Positions 13,175 through 26,522 of a DNA stretch of 64,000 nt are shown here, piece after piece. Each line of letters opens with the position of its first letter. Position 1 is the first letter of the stretch. Source of the stretch: Symsagittifera roscoffensis (taxonomy: Eukaryota > Xenacoelomorpha > Acoela > Convolutidae); the NCBI RefSeq assembly GCF_963678635.1, contig NC_087063.1, positions 84,243,574 through 84,307,573 on the forward strand, read 5' to 3'. A program made the translations under genes and the position numbers. The notes beneath the pieces are model-generated. The model was given only the letters and a program-made list of their open reading frames with translations, did no database searches and had not been told where the DNA came from.

Positions 13175-14245
13175 CTATCTGAGCACTAGAATATCTGAGC
13201 ACTAGAAATGAAGCAGGAAAAAAAGAATGAGAAACTAAGAATGTCTAAAATTAAACCTAATTTAAAAAATGGTAAGCTCTGTTCTGACGAAAGTTATGTT
13301 CAATTATTCCTTTAATGAGCGTCATCGGAGAAGTGGTGGAAAATGACACTCGCATTGATGGCCTCGGTTCTATTAATGCGCTAATCAACCTATTTTTCAG
13401 GATTTCTTTATATTTTAAACTTTGTTTTTCTACAATTTTAAGGAAAAACCCTGGTTGTCCTTTTATTTACTCTACCAAAGAGCGGTTGATTTTTTCAAAG
13501 AATATGTTGTCTTATATCAATTTGGATGAAAAGTTTTTTTTCTAGTTATTTTTTCATCATGTCACCGAACAAAATCAGGGTTTTAAAAGGCTTGTTTTAA
13601 TTGTCGATCATGTTTGCAACCAACGCTTCGTGGCCATGACGGGTCCAGATATAGTAAAAGAAAACTCCAAAAAATGCAACCTAAAATTTCTAAAGTATCC
13701 GTTTGCACAAACAACTCCTTAAAATCAAAAGCTTAGACGACAAGGCAATCGTGAAAATGCTGAATTCTGATTGGTAAAAAAAAGACTGCCTTTAACAAAG
13801 CACACAATCGTCTCGCTAATCAGATTCAAGTGACCAAATATATGTGTTCGACGTCTTTTTTCTTTCCAGACAATCTTTAATTGATGAAACTAGCAGCTAC
13901 GTTAGGAGTGTTTTTTAAATTTTTACTGACAGTGTGACTGTAAATAAAACACTCAAGTCAAAATTGCAAAAAAAATTATATGGAGATTAGTGACTTTTTT
14001 AAAACACTTTTTGACATGTTAAAACTGCATCCGATACGGATTGGTTGGAGTGGCAAACATAGTTATAATAAATATTTGTTTTTATAGACTCACTGCATTG
14101 AGTAATTTTTGTTAGTATGTTGACCTTGTACCGAATAGTCAAGAGACTGAGTTGAAAGCTCAAAAGTGGAATAAACGATTTACGAAACAGTTGTTTTAGT
14201 TGCGATTGAGGATTCCTGTTTTCCAATCTGTTCGGATTAAGTGTT
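13175..14245 (+). repeat. LTR-like block 5
   Basis: Complete-looking LTR-like block with the marker string at 13372. It is joined at its right end to an RNase H fragment (TTGACATAACG). The tandem duplication breakpoint at 13881 lies inside it, so only its right 365 nt are repeated at 22735. Confidence 0.65.
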
Positions 14246-16740
14246 TAGTATTTGACATAACGTTTTTGACGGGAAACAAAATGGGCCTAATAGATTATTT
14301 GTCGTGGAATCCGATTGGGTTGGCAATAACTCCAAGTCCGTACGATGAAAAGTTTGTGGTGGCCTCAACTAACTCCTTCATGAACATTCTTGAAATGGTT
14401 GACATCATCATTCTAAGTAATTTAGCCAACCAACATTGATAGGGGCAGAGGGGACAACAAAGTGGCAAGGCGAATTGGACCGTGAGGGAAGCCTAACAGA
14501 CTCGCCTTTGCATCGTAGGAAGACTACAACAACACTTTACGAGAAATGGATAGCAAGCAATGAGACATGCACGGACAATACTCGAACAACAAATACCTCC
14601 CAGAGACGGAGGACAAGGACGCAATAGAATTATTAACCGGCTCATCGAAAAGAAGTCTTTTTCCCAAATATTAGCTTCAGCGACGACACTAGTGTAACAA
14701 AAAGCAGACTTTAAAGCAACAGGAGGGGGAAAAACATAAAAAAATAATTGCGCCTTTCAAACGGAAAAACCGACAATCACGATATTAACGCAAACATAAC
14801 CTTCCCGTGTGATACAAAAAACGATCATACAAACTGAATTGTCAACAGACGCGCACAAAATCTACGGCCACTGCTTAAGCCGCGTGAACCCAACTTGACG
14901 CAGACAGGAGGAGCCACCACCAAACAAAGAACCACCAACAATGGCAACGAATATAACTCGCAACAGACAAAAGCAAGCACAAGTGGAAACAAGCCATGAG
15001 ATGATAACGGAGGGGATAGTCGCGGCTTTTGATCAGGGAAACAACACTGGAATGGAAAAGGACACACCGTTGTATTGAATAAAGCTGCGGAAAGTGGTAC
15101 GATTACAAGTCATCGCCGCTGCCACGATGAAGGACAGGAACAAGCGCCGAATGCTCAACTTTGTCGAAAAACGAGATCAGAATGCCATAAATTGCTCATA
15201 TGCCCAATACTGGTACAACGTTGGAAACAGATGACACGTACGAGAGAATTGCCTCCTGATCGTTGAACGAATAGTGATCCCAACACAACTCAAGCAAACA
15301 GTACTCGAGAGTATACACCTGACACATCCCGGGTCGGCGGCAAGGTTTGATTTATGCCAACACCTTAGATTTCCGCAAATTACCGTTCAATACTGCATAT
15401 GGCACAGAACTGCCGTCAATGTACCGAACGAGGTAAAAATCTGAAACCAGTAATAGGAAAACAACATTTATTCCAAATGCAACCAGTAGTCGAACCTAAT
15501 GAGGAAGTTCAATTAGATTTTGCAGGACCCCTCTCAGCTGAATAAATAAGGACGCGTATTAATTATTTGCAACAGAAAAGTGATCCAATTTCCCGACGGC
15601 TAAAGCAGTTTAATACACAACGGCAGACATTGCCATGAGCTTAACGCAAAGCTATTTTTCAAACAACAGAGTGCAAGAAAAACAAAAAGCGATCAAGCAC
15701 AAAAATTTCGAGCTAAAAAATTTCAACTGTTATGTAACTCAAACAACAAAAAACTGTTTTTCGCACCCGTCGAGGACTATAGATTAATTGAGGTAGTAAA
15801 AAAGATGATATTAAAATAAAAACGCAAATAAGTGGTATTGAGAATAGACAAAATTAACACTCCGTACGAATTAGCATCAGATGTAGCCGAAAATATAAAA
15901 ACACTGTGGATCACTCTGCACGGAGTGAACAAATTTACCACAAAAATGCCGTAAAATGACGCCCGCAAAAGACACCGGAACCAAAATACCTGGACCCCAC
16001 AACTTCTAAAAACCATCAATTACAGAAACCAGCCGGGAAAACCAGACAAGCAATAGCCATAGATAAAGAAAATTTAAACATGAGATTTAAGAGAGCTCAA
16101 GAAAAAGTAGATCAAAATTTCAAAAAAAGAATAGAACAAGTGGCAAAGACAACTCTAAGAGTAGCAACAAAAGTGAAAGACCCACAAACATTGGAACAGA
16201 AATATTAAACGGGAAAACCCTTAAATATACACCACATACAGCTTGGGTACACACATTAGGCAAACTACCGAGATTGTTAAGAAACAGCGGATTCGCTTTT
16301 GTGCCTAATCCTATGATACATGGGCCATGCAGGACATCAAGGCTAACTGACTATGTCGTACAAATCCGGTGATCTGTACAAATCCGCGTTTTTCAGACAT
16401 TGAACAGCCGAATGCTCCACGCCACTCAATGTTCAAAGGAGACACAACAACGGGGCTAGCAAGGAAGCTCACCAGGAAAGAAAAGCAGGAAAAAACATAA
16501 CAGCAGGAGCAACAGGAGAGCCCAAACAAAAGAAGAGCTATGCCGATTGGAAAGAGAACCGGAGGAAGACTTCAGCAAAGAACACCCGCACGGGGCATGA
16601 GTTTCCCAACCGAAGCAAAAACAAACAGAGATGAACAATCCAACAAACATCCAGCAACTACAAAGCAGACAATATAATCAAATGAAGAAGGGTCTTCAAC
16701 ATCTGAAAACACCGCAAAATCACCGAAAAGATTAAACCAG
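14246..16740 (+). pseudogene. RNase H and integrase fragment, copy 5 (duplication unit A)
   Basis: The first part reads GNKMGLIDYLSWNPIGLAIT (14270-14430), then broken frames of the linker. Integrase pieces follow at about 15090-16400. They include the CHKLLICPILVQRW stretch of the zinc-binding N-terminus, a segment near 15500 where the first catalytic Asp would sit (LDFAGPLS), and the family tail near 16230-16400 (YTPHTAWVHTLGKLPR, LRNSGFAFVPNPM in shifted frames). Stops and frameshifts occur throughout. The longest 3' portion of this family in the window. Confidence 0.65.
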
Positions 16741-17683
16741 AAGAAAAGACCTTCAATTGAGTAAATACTTGAACCAACTCGGAAATCGGCGAGAAACCGA
16801 CAACCGACTTTAGCTGGGATACCAAGGATACCGACTTAAAATTATTTTAGCATTAACTATTTTTCAGTTCTAGACCAACTATCACTCCAATAAACCTAGA
16901 CCCAGAACTACAACTGTTAGCGTGCAATTTGGCTAGAACTGGAGATCTTAAAATTGAAGATCCTGAAGAAAAAAAATAGTTTTTGGGAAAAAATTTTGTA
17001 CCCGATTGCAAAAACCTGGCTCTTCGAAGCTAGCCACTAGAAGCCTTTTTTGTGGTTAACCCATTATAGAGGCTGTTTCTACCGGGATCAAACTACTTTC
17101 AGATCAGGCTTTAATAGAACTTTTGAGAAGCTACAAGAAATTTGTTAATTTAATGAAAAATGTTTCAAAATTGTTTTCAGCAATAGTCACAGAGACTACT
17201 TTAAAAATAAACTGGCCAAAACCATAAGAGCTAAAAATCAACTTTTTCTTCGAATTCACACAAACTGTTTTTAAATTATTTGTTCATATCAGGATATGTC
17301 TTTCTTTTTAGTATATGATACGCTGAACAGTGACTGAGCCTCAAAAATTCACTTTTGAACGGCTTTTATTGTTCACGAACAGTCACTCGAAACGACAGTT
17401 TGAAATGGCTCCAGAAATTCTGAGGGACAATATTTCACGATTAGGCACTGGCGCTTTATTTTATTTTTTACTGAACTATCGGCAAAATATCGAACAACTC
17501 GCCGATTTTTTCTAGTTTTTGGAAAGTCTAAATTGGAAGCATTGTTCGCTCTATCAAACGTTGTCAACAGCGCTCCATATTTTTATATCAATTTGAGAAA
17601 AATAGAAAAAACAAGATAAGTTGGCTTCAAGAAACTTCATTCAGTTTTCATATCACTTTGTAATTGACAATTCATTATTGTTC

Positions 17684-18200
17684 CGACTTTCGATACGAAA
17701 GTAACGGAATATTTGTGCTCGGGGTGGGTTTTTTTTTTCTTCAGACAAATTTCGACTTTTTAACTAGCCATTTTTGACGGAAATGTTTTATATCATTCGA
17801 AAGCTATTGTTGTCCTGAGCTTAAATTTGAAAAGATATTTCACCTGTGATCATTTTTCGTAAAGTTATGAGGGTTTAAAGATTGCCATTTTGACCAATTT
17901 GGGACAATTAACGCGTAAGCGGAGAATTCATTCGTCTTAGAAATCGTTCCAAATTGGTTGTAAGAAGCTTATTTACCATAATTGATTTTTAAAAGGAGCG
18001 AAATCTATTGTTTTGTACTTTATATGGCGTGTGGGGAGATGATTTTCATAGAAAAATTTTCAAATTTTAGAAAAAAAATTTTTTTTTCATTTTATTTTAT
18101 TTCATTTATTTTTTTTATGTTGTTTATGTTATTACTGCTCCATAAACGTTAAAAGCCAGTCGGAACTTTCAGGGCTTCGCCCTGATACGAGCAGTCTTGT
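17684..18200 (+). repeat. Dispersed repeat, about 0.5 kb, copy A
   Basis: Shares its whole length with 26523-27040 (by the tandem duplication) and, as reverse complement, with 54445-54948 inside MFSD2 intron 3. It ends in a GGGCTTCGCCCTGATACGAG string containing a short hairpin. No coding potential. Possibly a non-autonomous element; clear terminal repeats were not found. Confidence 0.75.
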
Positions 18201-18803
18201 TTTATTTTTGAATTTTATCAATTTGAAACCAAAAACTACTTCAAATACAATTAGAGCAGTCCGGTTAATCGCGGTTCGGTTCCGCTTTGATACGAGCAAA
18301 CCTGTTTGATTTTCTACTTACAAACATCACTCTTATAACATACCATGAGCCAGACTTTTTGAACCTAAGTTTTTTTTCAATTATAGCATATTTTAAAAGG
18401 AGCAACTGAACTTTAAAGTTTTTAGCCCGCATTTGAGGCGATATTTTAAATCGTCTTTTACACCGCGGTTACAAAGTGCTTATGAACCTTTTTTATGTTC
18501 ATTAAAGCAAACAGTGAATCTGCAAAAAAGTGAGGCTTCCAAAATCCCAGCAGTTTCTTATTACTCTCATTTTCACGGGAAATTCGTTTCATGATTAATG
18601 ATGAAAAGCAACCATAGGGCATTTTTTTCTTTTGTTTCGTTCCATAATTGCATTACTTGCTAAATAAGGCGCACCCAGTTTGGCATAAAATGCCAATCAT
18701 ACAAATTCATTTATAAAAAAGGTTTATTATATAATTCCATACTACAAAAAAAATGTTTATCATACAGTTCCATACTTTTCCATAAAAAAATGTATGAAAA
18801 TAG

Positions 18804-18934
18804 CATGACTAGCTTTTTTCCATTAATGTAACTGTATGACTAGCTTTTTTTTTCCATAAGTGAAATTGTATGAATAGCATTTATTCCATTAATGTAATTG
18901 CATGACAAGCATTTTTTCAAAAATGGAAATGTAG
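18804..18934. repeat. Minisatellite, four diverged ~33-36-bp units
   Basis: Successive units start CATGACTAGC, TGACTAGC, TGAATAGC and TGACAAGC. Each is followed by a T-run, a CATTAATGT-like core and a TGTA or TGCA end. The duplicate lies at 27644-27774. Confidence 0.65.
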
Positions 18935-20758
18935 GACACAATTTTACCATAAATTTTTGTGTTTCTTTTAATTTATTTGTGTTCTACCCTGAAACAAAAA
19001 ACCAAAGGTTTCCTCAGATAAGAAAAGCAAAAAATTAAATGGCAGCATAATAGCATAATAACAGATTTAACAACGCACTGCCAAGTAAGTTGATCTGTTA
19101 ATTTTCACACATGCTAATACGTAGTATTTGGTAATGACGTTCTTACAACACAAATAGCTCACTTTTCAACTGATAGCAAAGCTAGTTATTGTTCTGACCG
19201 CGTCACTGAAGAAAGCCGGAAAAAACTATGAGTTATTTATGTTTTTTTTTCCACTCGATTTTGAGTAATTTAATGAAACTCGTGCGTATTCAAGTGTGGC
19301 AGCATATTAATTTAGATTTCAATAAAACAATTCAGCAAAATTGACTCTATTTTAAGAAAAAATGATCTGAATCACAAAAAAACTTACTAAGTTGTTGCAG
19401 TTTTTGATTCTTTTCAGTCACTCCTCAATGAAATTTTTTTTCCGATTTTTTTTACTGAGAAAAACCAGATTTTTGAAATTGTTTACTTGAATCGTTATGG
19501 CCAGAAAATGTTTTGCTACTTGCAATGACAGCTACCTGATATCCTTATTTCTTATTATTCTGATTTAAAAATGTCTGGAAAAAAAAGAATAAATTGAGGT
19601 TTCTAGAAAAATAAATATGAAACTTCAGCTTAAAATCATTTGATTGTGGAATTGACAAGTGATGGAAATTACAATGAATTCTTATCAAGATTGAATCTGG
19701 TTCTGAACTATGGAATAAAATACTATTGCATCCAGATAGCACTGAAAAAGAGCCAACAAAAAGCACGGATCTTGTAAGCTATTTAGCCTCTAATTATCAA
19801 GGTGTGGTGGTTGGGGGGGGGGGTAGGATTCGCGACAAGGTTAAAAATACGTACAGGTTACTTTACTTTTAATTAGTGCAAAACAGCGGTTCAAAACTGG
19901 GTTGAAATTTCGCTTTTAGGATATAATTCGGGGGGGGGGGTAAAAAATTAGATACTAGATACCATTGGCGGACAATTGTTGACAAGATCCGGACTTGTTG
20001 ACAGTTTTAGCTTGGTTGAAATTAATTTATGTACAAACTATATTAACTGAAGCGGCGCATGACTCATCTATTCGCGCCAGTCCAGCCAAAAGAACTGCGA
20101 AAGGCCCTGGAACAAAATTAACATCTACTTTTGGCGGATAATTGAATACTTCAGAAGGAAAAAGTGTCATATTTTTCTCATTAGGAAGCATCGTGAGTTT
20201 TCAGAGGTTTTTTGAAATCTCAATCAGCTCAGGTAATGCAACTCAACGGGATGCTTGTTCCAAAGCATTTAGACTAAATTAAATGGTTTATAACAAACCA
20301 GTAAATAAACCATTTAATTGATCATCTGACTCATTGAGGAGAGACTGGACTGTTTTGGCACTTTTCTTCTGGCCATGAGTGACTAGCGGCCACGAGTTAC
20401 ATAATGGACCCAACTTAGTTGATTCAAGCTGAAATGTTAAAGCTCTCATTCGGTTAAAAATCTTTTTGCTCCGTCTGCAAGTGTAAACTTCTCCCGTTAA
20501 TGTGCTATTCTCATTAATGCACCCCTCAAGCCAGAAAACTACTGGTACCCTTAGTTTATTCATGAGCATATCTGGACCCGTCCCGTATTCTTGTACATTA
20601 CTGGGACGATACAATCTTGTAGTCTTGAATCTAAGTGGGACCTATCGTTCATACTTAAAAATTGGTGGGGACCTAACCACCAATATCATAACTGCACAAT
20701 ACATTGACCATATACAACAAACTACTTTTTTCATATTCTTTGTCTCTGTTGTTTGTTT

Positions 20759-21048
20759 CTACAAGGCAGTAATGTATTCGGGCAGGTAGTTGTACGCAGG
20801 GTTAACATGTTGTTCATTGTGCTCCTTAAGAGCCTTCTGTCTCTTCGCTCTCTGCTGCAGAATCTCTTTGTTCTCCATACACTTGTCTTCATTCAGGGGA
20901 TACATGAAGATGCAGAAGGCGTAGAGCAGCACTAGCACTGATGGTCCAGGGGCGCACAGTACCCGCAGGGTGAAGTCCACGTCCTCCCCCTGCTCAGCCC
21001 CACAACTGTTGTCAAATCCAGCAATGTCCAGAAACAACGTCGACACTC
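20759..21048 (-). CDS. mfsd2: MFSD2 terminal exon 8A (duplicate)
   Basis: This is a second copy of the last coding exon, 8.8 kb further downstream than exon 8B. On the minus strand a splice acceptor (TGTGTATAG at 21057-21049) opens into STLFLDIAGF, then a transmembrane helix (SVLVLLYAFCIFMYP) and a charged cytosolic tail ending ITAL and TAG at 20761-20759. The protein sequence is identical to exon 8B, and all five base differences are synonymous. Because unit A holds only 9 bp of exon 7, this exon can be used only by splicing past exon 8B from exon 7 at 31562. It may be an alternative last exon or a relic kept by recent origin or conversion. Confidence 0.7.
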
Positions 21049-22123
21049 CTATACACAGCCAGCAAACATCAAGTTTTTTTAACAGCCACGCCAAACTAAT
21101 ACTCCACATTTTAATGCAAACCATTTTTCCAACTAAATTTCATATCAAAGTTTAAGTCAAAATATTCTTCAAAATAGAAAAATAGTTTTCCTAACAGCCA
21201 ATATTTACGTTCGGTTCACAGATGTCCAGGCACACTAAAAGCTTGTTCAAAATCGTTTTGTAAAACTTTACTTGCATTTTATCAGTCATAACAGTAAATT
21301 ACGACTATTGAGGCTGTTGCACGAAATAGTTTTGAAAACAAATGAGTCACTAAATTATAATAGTGGAAACTCAAGTTTTCAAGTTTACATTATTTACTGC
21401 TTCAGACGCTTTATAACTTCATAGTATAAGTTCGTTACACAGAGGCGAAGCTGCGCTTTGCAAGCACAAGCAAAGAAAAGGCAAAAAAGGGCTCCAAAAA
21501 GGCAAAGCAAAATGAAATAGGGCGAAAGATTAAAAATGCACATTGAAAAAAAAATTGTTGAGATTAGGACTATGCAGCAAAAACTCGACAAAGAAATAAT
21601 ACTATTTAAATGTTCCGGAATTAAATATCCGACCCTTTGATTCGGAGTCTCATTTCCTCCAATCTTCTCATTTTCTCTACTAAAGCATGGGAATAACCTC
21701 TGCTTTCCACACCCAGATTTTCAGGTCGAAGTTTTCCGCACTCTGGTTTTTCAGATCGACTCCTTAATATCAGATTTAGCTAATAGGTTTCGAGAAGAGT
21801 GAGGCAATTTCTTATAAAACAGTAGAAATAGGACATTTTTTTAGGCCATAAGTTTTTTTCAAAAAGCAGAGCATAACTGCTGGTGCAGAAACGATTCGCA
21901 CATTTAAATTTTTTTCGCTTAAACCCGTAATCTCCGATTTGGCAGGGTAGTTTTCAGAAAAATCAGAAGGTTTTAAAAATTAACCAAAATGTCAAAAAAT
22001 ATCTTGTTTGAGGCCATAACTTTTTTTCTACCGAATTTAGGAAATAGCCGCTTGGCAGGGTGGAATTCCCATAATTTGTTCTTTACATCGACACCTTCAT
22101 TTCAAATTTGTGCATTCAATATT

Positions 22124-22393
22124 TGAGAAAATGAAAAAAATTTAAAACAAGTAGACCAAAAATCCCCCTAATGATACTTTCGAAGGACGAATATGAGGTA
22201 AAAAGAAAAGAGACTAGCAAAATATGTAAGCACACAGAAGAGCAGCCGGTTGTTATGGTGAAACCATTTTTTCCAGTCAGTACAGTAGTTTTTGAGAAAA
22301 ATTGAAAATTTTGCGAAAAGTGCAAAAATTTCCCAAAGCGTCGCAAAAAAAAAACGAAAAACGACATATTTCATATGTTTTCATAATACATTT
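22124..22393 (+). repeat. Dispersed repeat family 2, copy A
   Basis: Homologous to 30961-31230 (unit B) and, more distantly, to 56790-57060 in intron 3. Shared strings include GAAAATGA at the left, TTTCGAAGG, GTAAAAAGA and CAGAAGAGCAG. No coding potential. Confidence 0.65.
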
Positions 22394-22734
22394 TTTTCAA
22401 CAGGTCCCAATACTAGCCAAAAAACAAGCAGCAACATATGCATTAAGCTGTTTTAGCTTAAATAAGCTTATATATGATTAAATTGAAATATTCCAAAAGT
22501 GCCACTAAATGAGAACTTTTATTTGCGACACAGGTTAGAAACAAAAACTCTTCGTAATAATACACTACGTTTCGCTTGTGTAAATAGGGGAAACTCAAGT
22601 CTTCAAGATTACGTTTTTAACTGCTTCAGACGCTTCATACTTTCATGCTTTAAAAATCGTTATTATTGTATGTTTGATATTTTGAAAAAAATCAAATATG
22701 TTTTGAGGAGAGTATTAAGTAGTACCTAGTCCAA

Positions 22735-25600
22735 TTGATGAAACTAGCAGCTACGTTAGGAGTGTTTTTTAAATTTTTACTGACAGTGTGACTGTAAATA
22801 AAACACTCAAGTCAAAATTGCAAAAAAAATTATATGGAGATTAGTGACTTTTTTAAAACATTTTTTGACATGTTAAAACTGCATCCGATACGGATTGGTT
22901 GGAGTGGCAAACATAGTTATAATAAATATTTGTTTTTATAGACTCACTGCATTGAGTAATTTTTGTTAGTATGTTGACCTTGTACCGAATAGTCAAGAGA
23001 CTGAGTTGAAAGCTCAAAAGTGGAATAAACGATTTACGAAACAGTTGTTTTAGTTGCGATTGAGGTTTCTTGTTTTCCAATCTGTTCGGATTAAGTGTTT
23101 AGTATTTGACATAACGTTTTTGACGGGAAACAAAATGGGCCTAATAGATTATTTGTCGTGGAATCCGATTGGGTTGGCAATAACTCCAAGTCCGTACGAT
23201 GAAAAGTTTGTGGTGGCCTCAACTAACTCCTTCATGAACATTCTTGAAATGGTTGACATCATCATTCTAAGTAATTTAGCCAACCAACATTGATAGGGGC
23301 AGAGGGGACAACAAAGTGGCAAGGCGAATTGGACCGTGAGGGAAGCCTAACAGACTCGCCTTTGCATCGTAGGAAGACTACAACAACACTTTACGAGAAA
23401 TGGATAGCAAGCAATGAGACATGCACGGACAATACTCGAACAACAAATACCTCCCAGAGACGGAGGACAAGGACGCAATAGAATTATTAACCGGCTCATC
23501 GAAAAGAAGTCTTTTTCCCAAATATTAGCTTCAGCGACGACACTAGTGTAACAAAAAGCAGACTTTAAAGCAACAGGAGGGGGAAAAACATAAAAAAATA
23601 ATTGCGCCTTTCAAACGGAAAAACCGACAATCACGATATTAACGCAAACATAACCTTCCCGTGTGATACAAACTGAATTGTCAACAGACGCGCACAAAAT
23701 CTACGGCCACTGCTTAAGCCGCGTGAACCCAACTTGACGCAGACAGGAGGAGCCACCACCAAACAAAGAACCACCAACAATGGCAACGAATATAACTCGC
23801 AACAGACAAAAGCAAGCACAAGTGGAAACAAGCCATGAGATGATAACGGAGGGGATAGTCGCGGCTTTTGATCAGGGAAACAACACTGGAATGGAAAAGG
23901 ACACACCGTTGTATTGAATAAAGCTGCGGAAAGTGGTACGATTACAAGTCATCGCCGCTGCCACGATGAAGGACAGGAACAAGCGCCGAATGCTCAACTT
24001 TGTCGAAAAACGAGATCAGAATGCCATAAATTGCTCATATGCCCAATACTGGTACAACGTTGGAAACAGATGACACGTACGAGAGAATTGCCTCCTGATC
24101 GTTGAACGAATAGTGATCCCAACACAACTCAAGCAAACAGTACTCGAGAGTATACACCTGACACATCCCGGGTCGGCGGCAAGGTTTGATTTATGCCAAC
24201 ACCTTAGATTTCCGCAAATTACCGTTCAATACTGCATATGGCACAGAACTGCCGTCAATGTACCGAACGAGGTAAAAATCTGAAACCAGTAATAGGAAAA
24301 CAACATTTATTCCAAATGCAACCAGTAGTCGAACCTAATGAGGAAGTTCAATTAGATTTTGCAGGACCCCTCTCAGCTGAATAAATAAGGACGCGTATTA
24401 ATTATTTGCAACAGAAAAGTGATCCAATTTCCCGACGGCTAAAGCAGTTTAATACACAACGGCAGACATTGCCATGAGCTTAACGCAAAGCTATTTTTCA
24501 AACAACAGAGTGCAAGAAAAACAAAAAGCGATCAAGCACAAAAATTTCGAGCTAAAAAATTTCAACTGTTATGTAACTCAAACAACAAAAAACTGTTTTT
24601 CGCACCCGTCGAGGACTATAGATTAATTGAGGTAGTAAAAAAGATGATATTAAAATAAAAACGCAAATAAGTGGTATTGAGAATAGACAAAATTAACACT
24701 CCGTACGAATTAGCATCAGATGTAGCCGAAAATATAAAAACACTGTGGATCACTCTGCACGGAGTGAACAAATTTACCACAAAAATGCCGTAAAATGACG
24801 CCCGCAAAAGACACCGGAACCAAAATACCTGGACCCCACAACTTCTAAAAACCATCAATTACAGAAACCAGCCGGGAAAACCAGACAAGCAATAGCCATA
24901 GATAAAGAAAATTTAAACATGAGATTTAAGAGAGCTCAAGAAAAAGTAGATCAAAATTTCAAAAAAAGAATAGAACAAGTGGCAAAGACAACTCTAAGAG
25001 TAGCAACAAAAGTGAAAGACCCACAAACATTGGAACAGAAATATTAAACGGGAAAACCCTTAAATATACACCACATACAGCTTGGGTACACACATTAGGC
25101 AAACTACCGAGATTGTTAAGAAACAGCGGATTCGCTTTTGTGCCTAATCCTATGATACGTGGGCCATGCAAGACATCAAGGCTAACTGACTATGTCGTAC
25201 AAATCCGGTGATCTGTACAAATCCGCGTTTTTCAGACATTGAACAGCCGAATGCTCCACGCCACTCAATGTTCAAAGGAGACACAACAACGGGGCTAGCA
25301 AGGAAGCTCACCAGGAAAGAAAAGCAGGAAAAAACATAACAGCAGGAGCAACAGGAGAGCCCAAACAAAAGAAGAGCTATGCCGATTGGAAAGAGAACCG
25401 GAGGAAGACTTCAGCAAAGAACACCCGCACGGGGCATGAGTTTCCCAACCGAAGCAAAAACAAACAGAGATGAACAATCCAACAAACATCCAGCAACTAC
25501 AAAGCAGACAATATAATCAAATGAAGAAGGATCTTCAACATCTGAAAACACCGCAAAATCACCGAAAAGATTAAACCAGAAGAAAAGACCTTCAATTGAG
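22735..25600 (+). pseudogene. RNase H and integrase fragment (duplication unit B)
   Basis: The copy of 13881-16740 created by the tandem duplication. It shows the same broken frames, including GNKMGLIDYLSWNPIGLAIT at about 23124-23180 and the integrase scraps to about 25300. A 15-bp deletion near 23669 alters one frame compared with unit A. Dead sequence. Confidence 0.65.
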
Positions 25601-26522
25601 TAAATACTTGAACCAACTCGGAAATCGGCGAGAAACCGACAACCGACTTTAGCTGGGATACCAAGGATACCGACTTAAAATTATTTTAGCATTAACTATT
25701 TTTCAGTTCTAGACCAACTATCACTCCAATAAACCTAGACCCAGAACTACAACTGTTAGCGTGCAATTTGGCTAGAACTGGAGATCTTAAAATTGAAGAT
25801 CCTGAAGAAAAAAAATAGTTTTTGGGAAAAAATTTAGTACCCGATTGCAAAAACCTGGCTCTTCGAAGCTAGCCACTAGAAGCCTTTTTTGTGGTTAACC
25901 CATTATAGAGGCTGTTTCTACCGGGATCAAACTACTTTCAGATCAGGCTTTAATAGAACTTTTGAGAAGCTACAAGAAATTTGTTAATTTAATGAAAAAT
26001 GTTTCAAAATTGTTTTCAGCAATAGTCACAGAGACTACTTTAAAAATAAACTGGCCAAAACCATAAGAGCTAAAAATCAACTTTTTCTTCGAATTCACAC
26101 AAACTGTTTTTAAATTATTTGTTCATATCAGGATATGTCTTTCTTTTTAGTATATGATACGCTGAACAGTGACTGAGCCTCAAAAATTCACTTTTGAACG
26201 GCTTTTATTGTTCACGAACAGTCACTCGAAACGACAGTTTGAAATGGCTCCAGAAATTCTGAGGGACAATATTTCACGATTAGGCACTGGCGCTTTATTT
26301 TATTTTTTACTGAACTATCGGCAAAATATCGAACAACTCGCCGATTTTTTCTAGTTTTTGGAAAGTCTAAATTGGAAGCATTGTTCGCTCTATCAAACGT
26401 TGTCAACAGCGCTCCATATTTTTATATCAATTTGAGAAAAATAGAAAAAACAAGATAAGTTGGCTTCAAGAAACTTCATTCAGTTTTCATATCACTTTGT
26501 AATTGACAATTCATTATTGTTC

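Larger units (their letters stand above)
1..16740 (+). mobile_element. Mosaic of decayed Ty3/gypsy-type retroelement fragments
   Basis: This region is built from repeated pieces of one retroelement family, all in plus orientation. LTR-like blocks can be followed by shared strings. The 19-mer attaatgcgctaatcaacc recurs at 3388, 7472, 11279 and 13372, and gtgttcgacgtcttttttc recurs at 53, 3859 and 7942 with near copies further on. Between the blocks lie gag, RT, RNase H and integrase fragments with different internal deletions. No copy retains an open frame longer than about 130 codons, so nothing here looks autonomous. The arrangement of LTR, internal scrap and LTR repeated head to tail suggests ectopic LTR recombination plus nested deletion. 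Exact LTR ends could not be fixed. It is not related in sequence to the intact element at 34.7-53.6 kb. Confidence 0.85.
16741..20758. other. Repeat-rich spacer downstream of MFSD2 exon 8A
   Basis: No gene is seen. The segment holds a dispersed repeat (17684-18200), a four-copy minisatellite (18804-18934), two runs of 11 G (19813-19823 and 19930-19940) and otherwise AT-rich unique sequence. Its duplicate lies at about 25600-29593. The nearest part to the exon would be 3' untranslated sequence if exon 8A is used; an AATAAA on the minus strand lies at 20555-20560. Confidence 0.6.
13881..22734. repeat. Tandem duplication unit A (8854 bp)
   Basis: This unit is repeated immediately to the right as unit B with very high identity. 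Unit A starts at TTGATGAAACTAGCAG in LTR-like block 5 and ends at CCTAGTCCAA, which is the last 9 bp of MFSD2 exon 7 plus the first base of its intron. It therefore holds a retroelement fragment, about 4 kb of repeat-rich spacer and a full copy of the terminal MFSD2 exon. Confidence 0.93.

Noticed and set aside
20288..20614. 108-codon minus-strand frame next to exon 8A, with a 107-codon twin at 29132-29455
   Set aside because: The twins differ by several replacement changes and an in-frame indel, with no recognised domain. The frame lies in probable 3' untranslated sequence.
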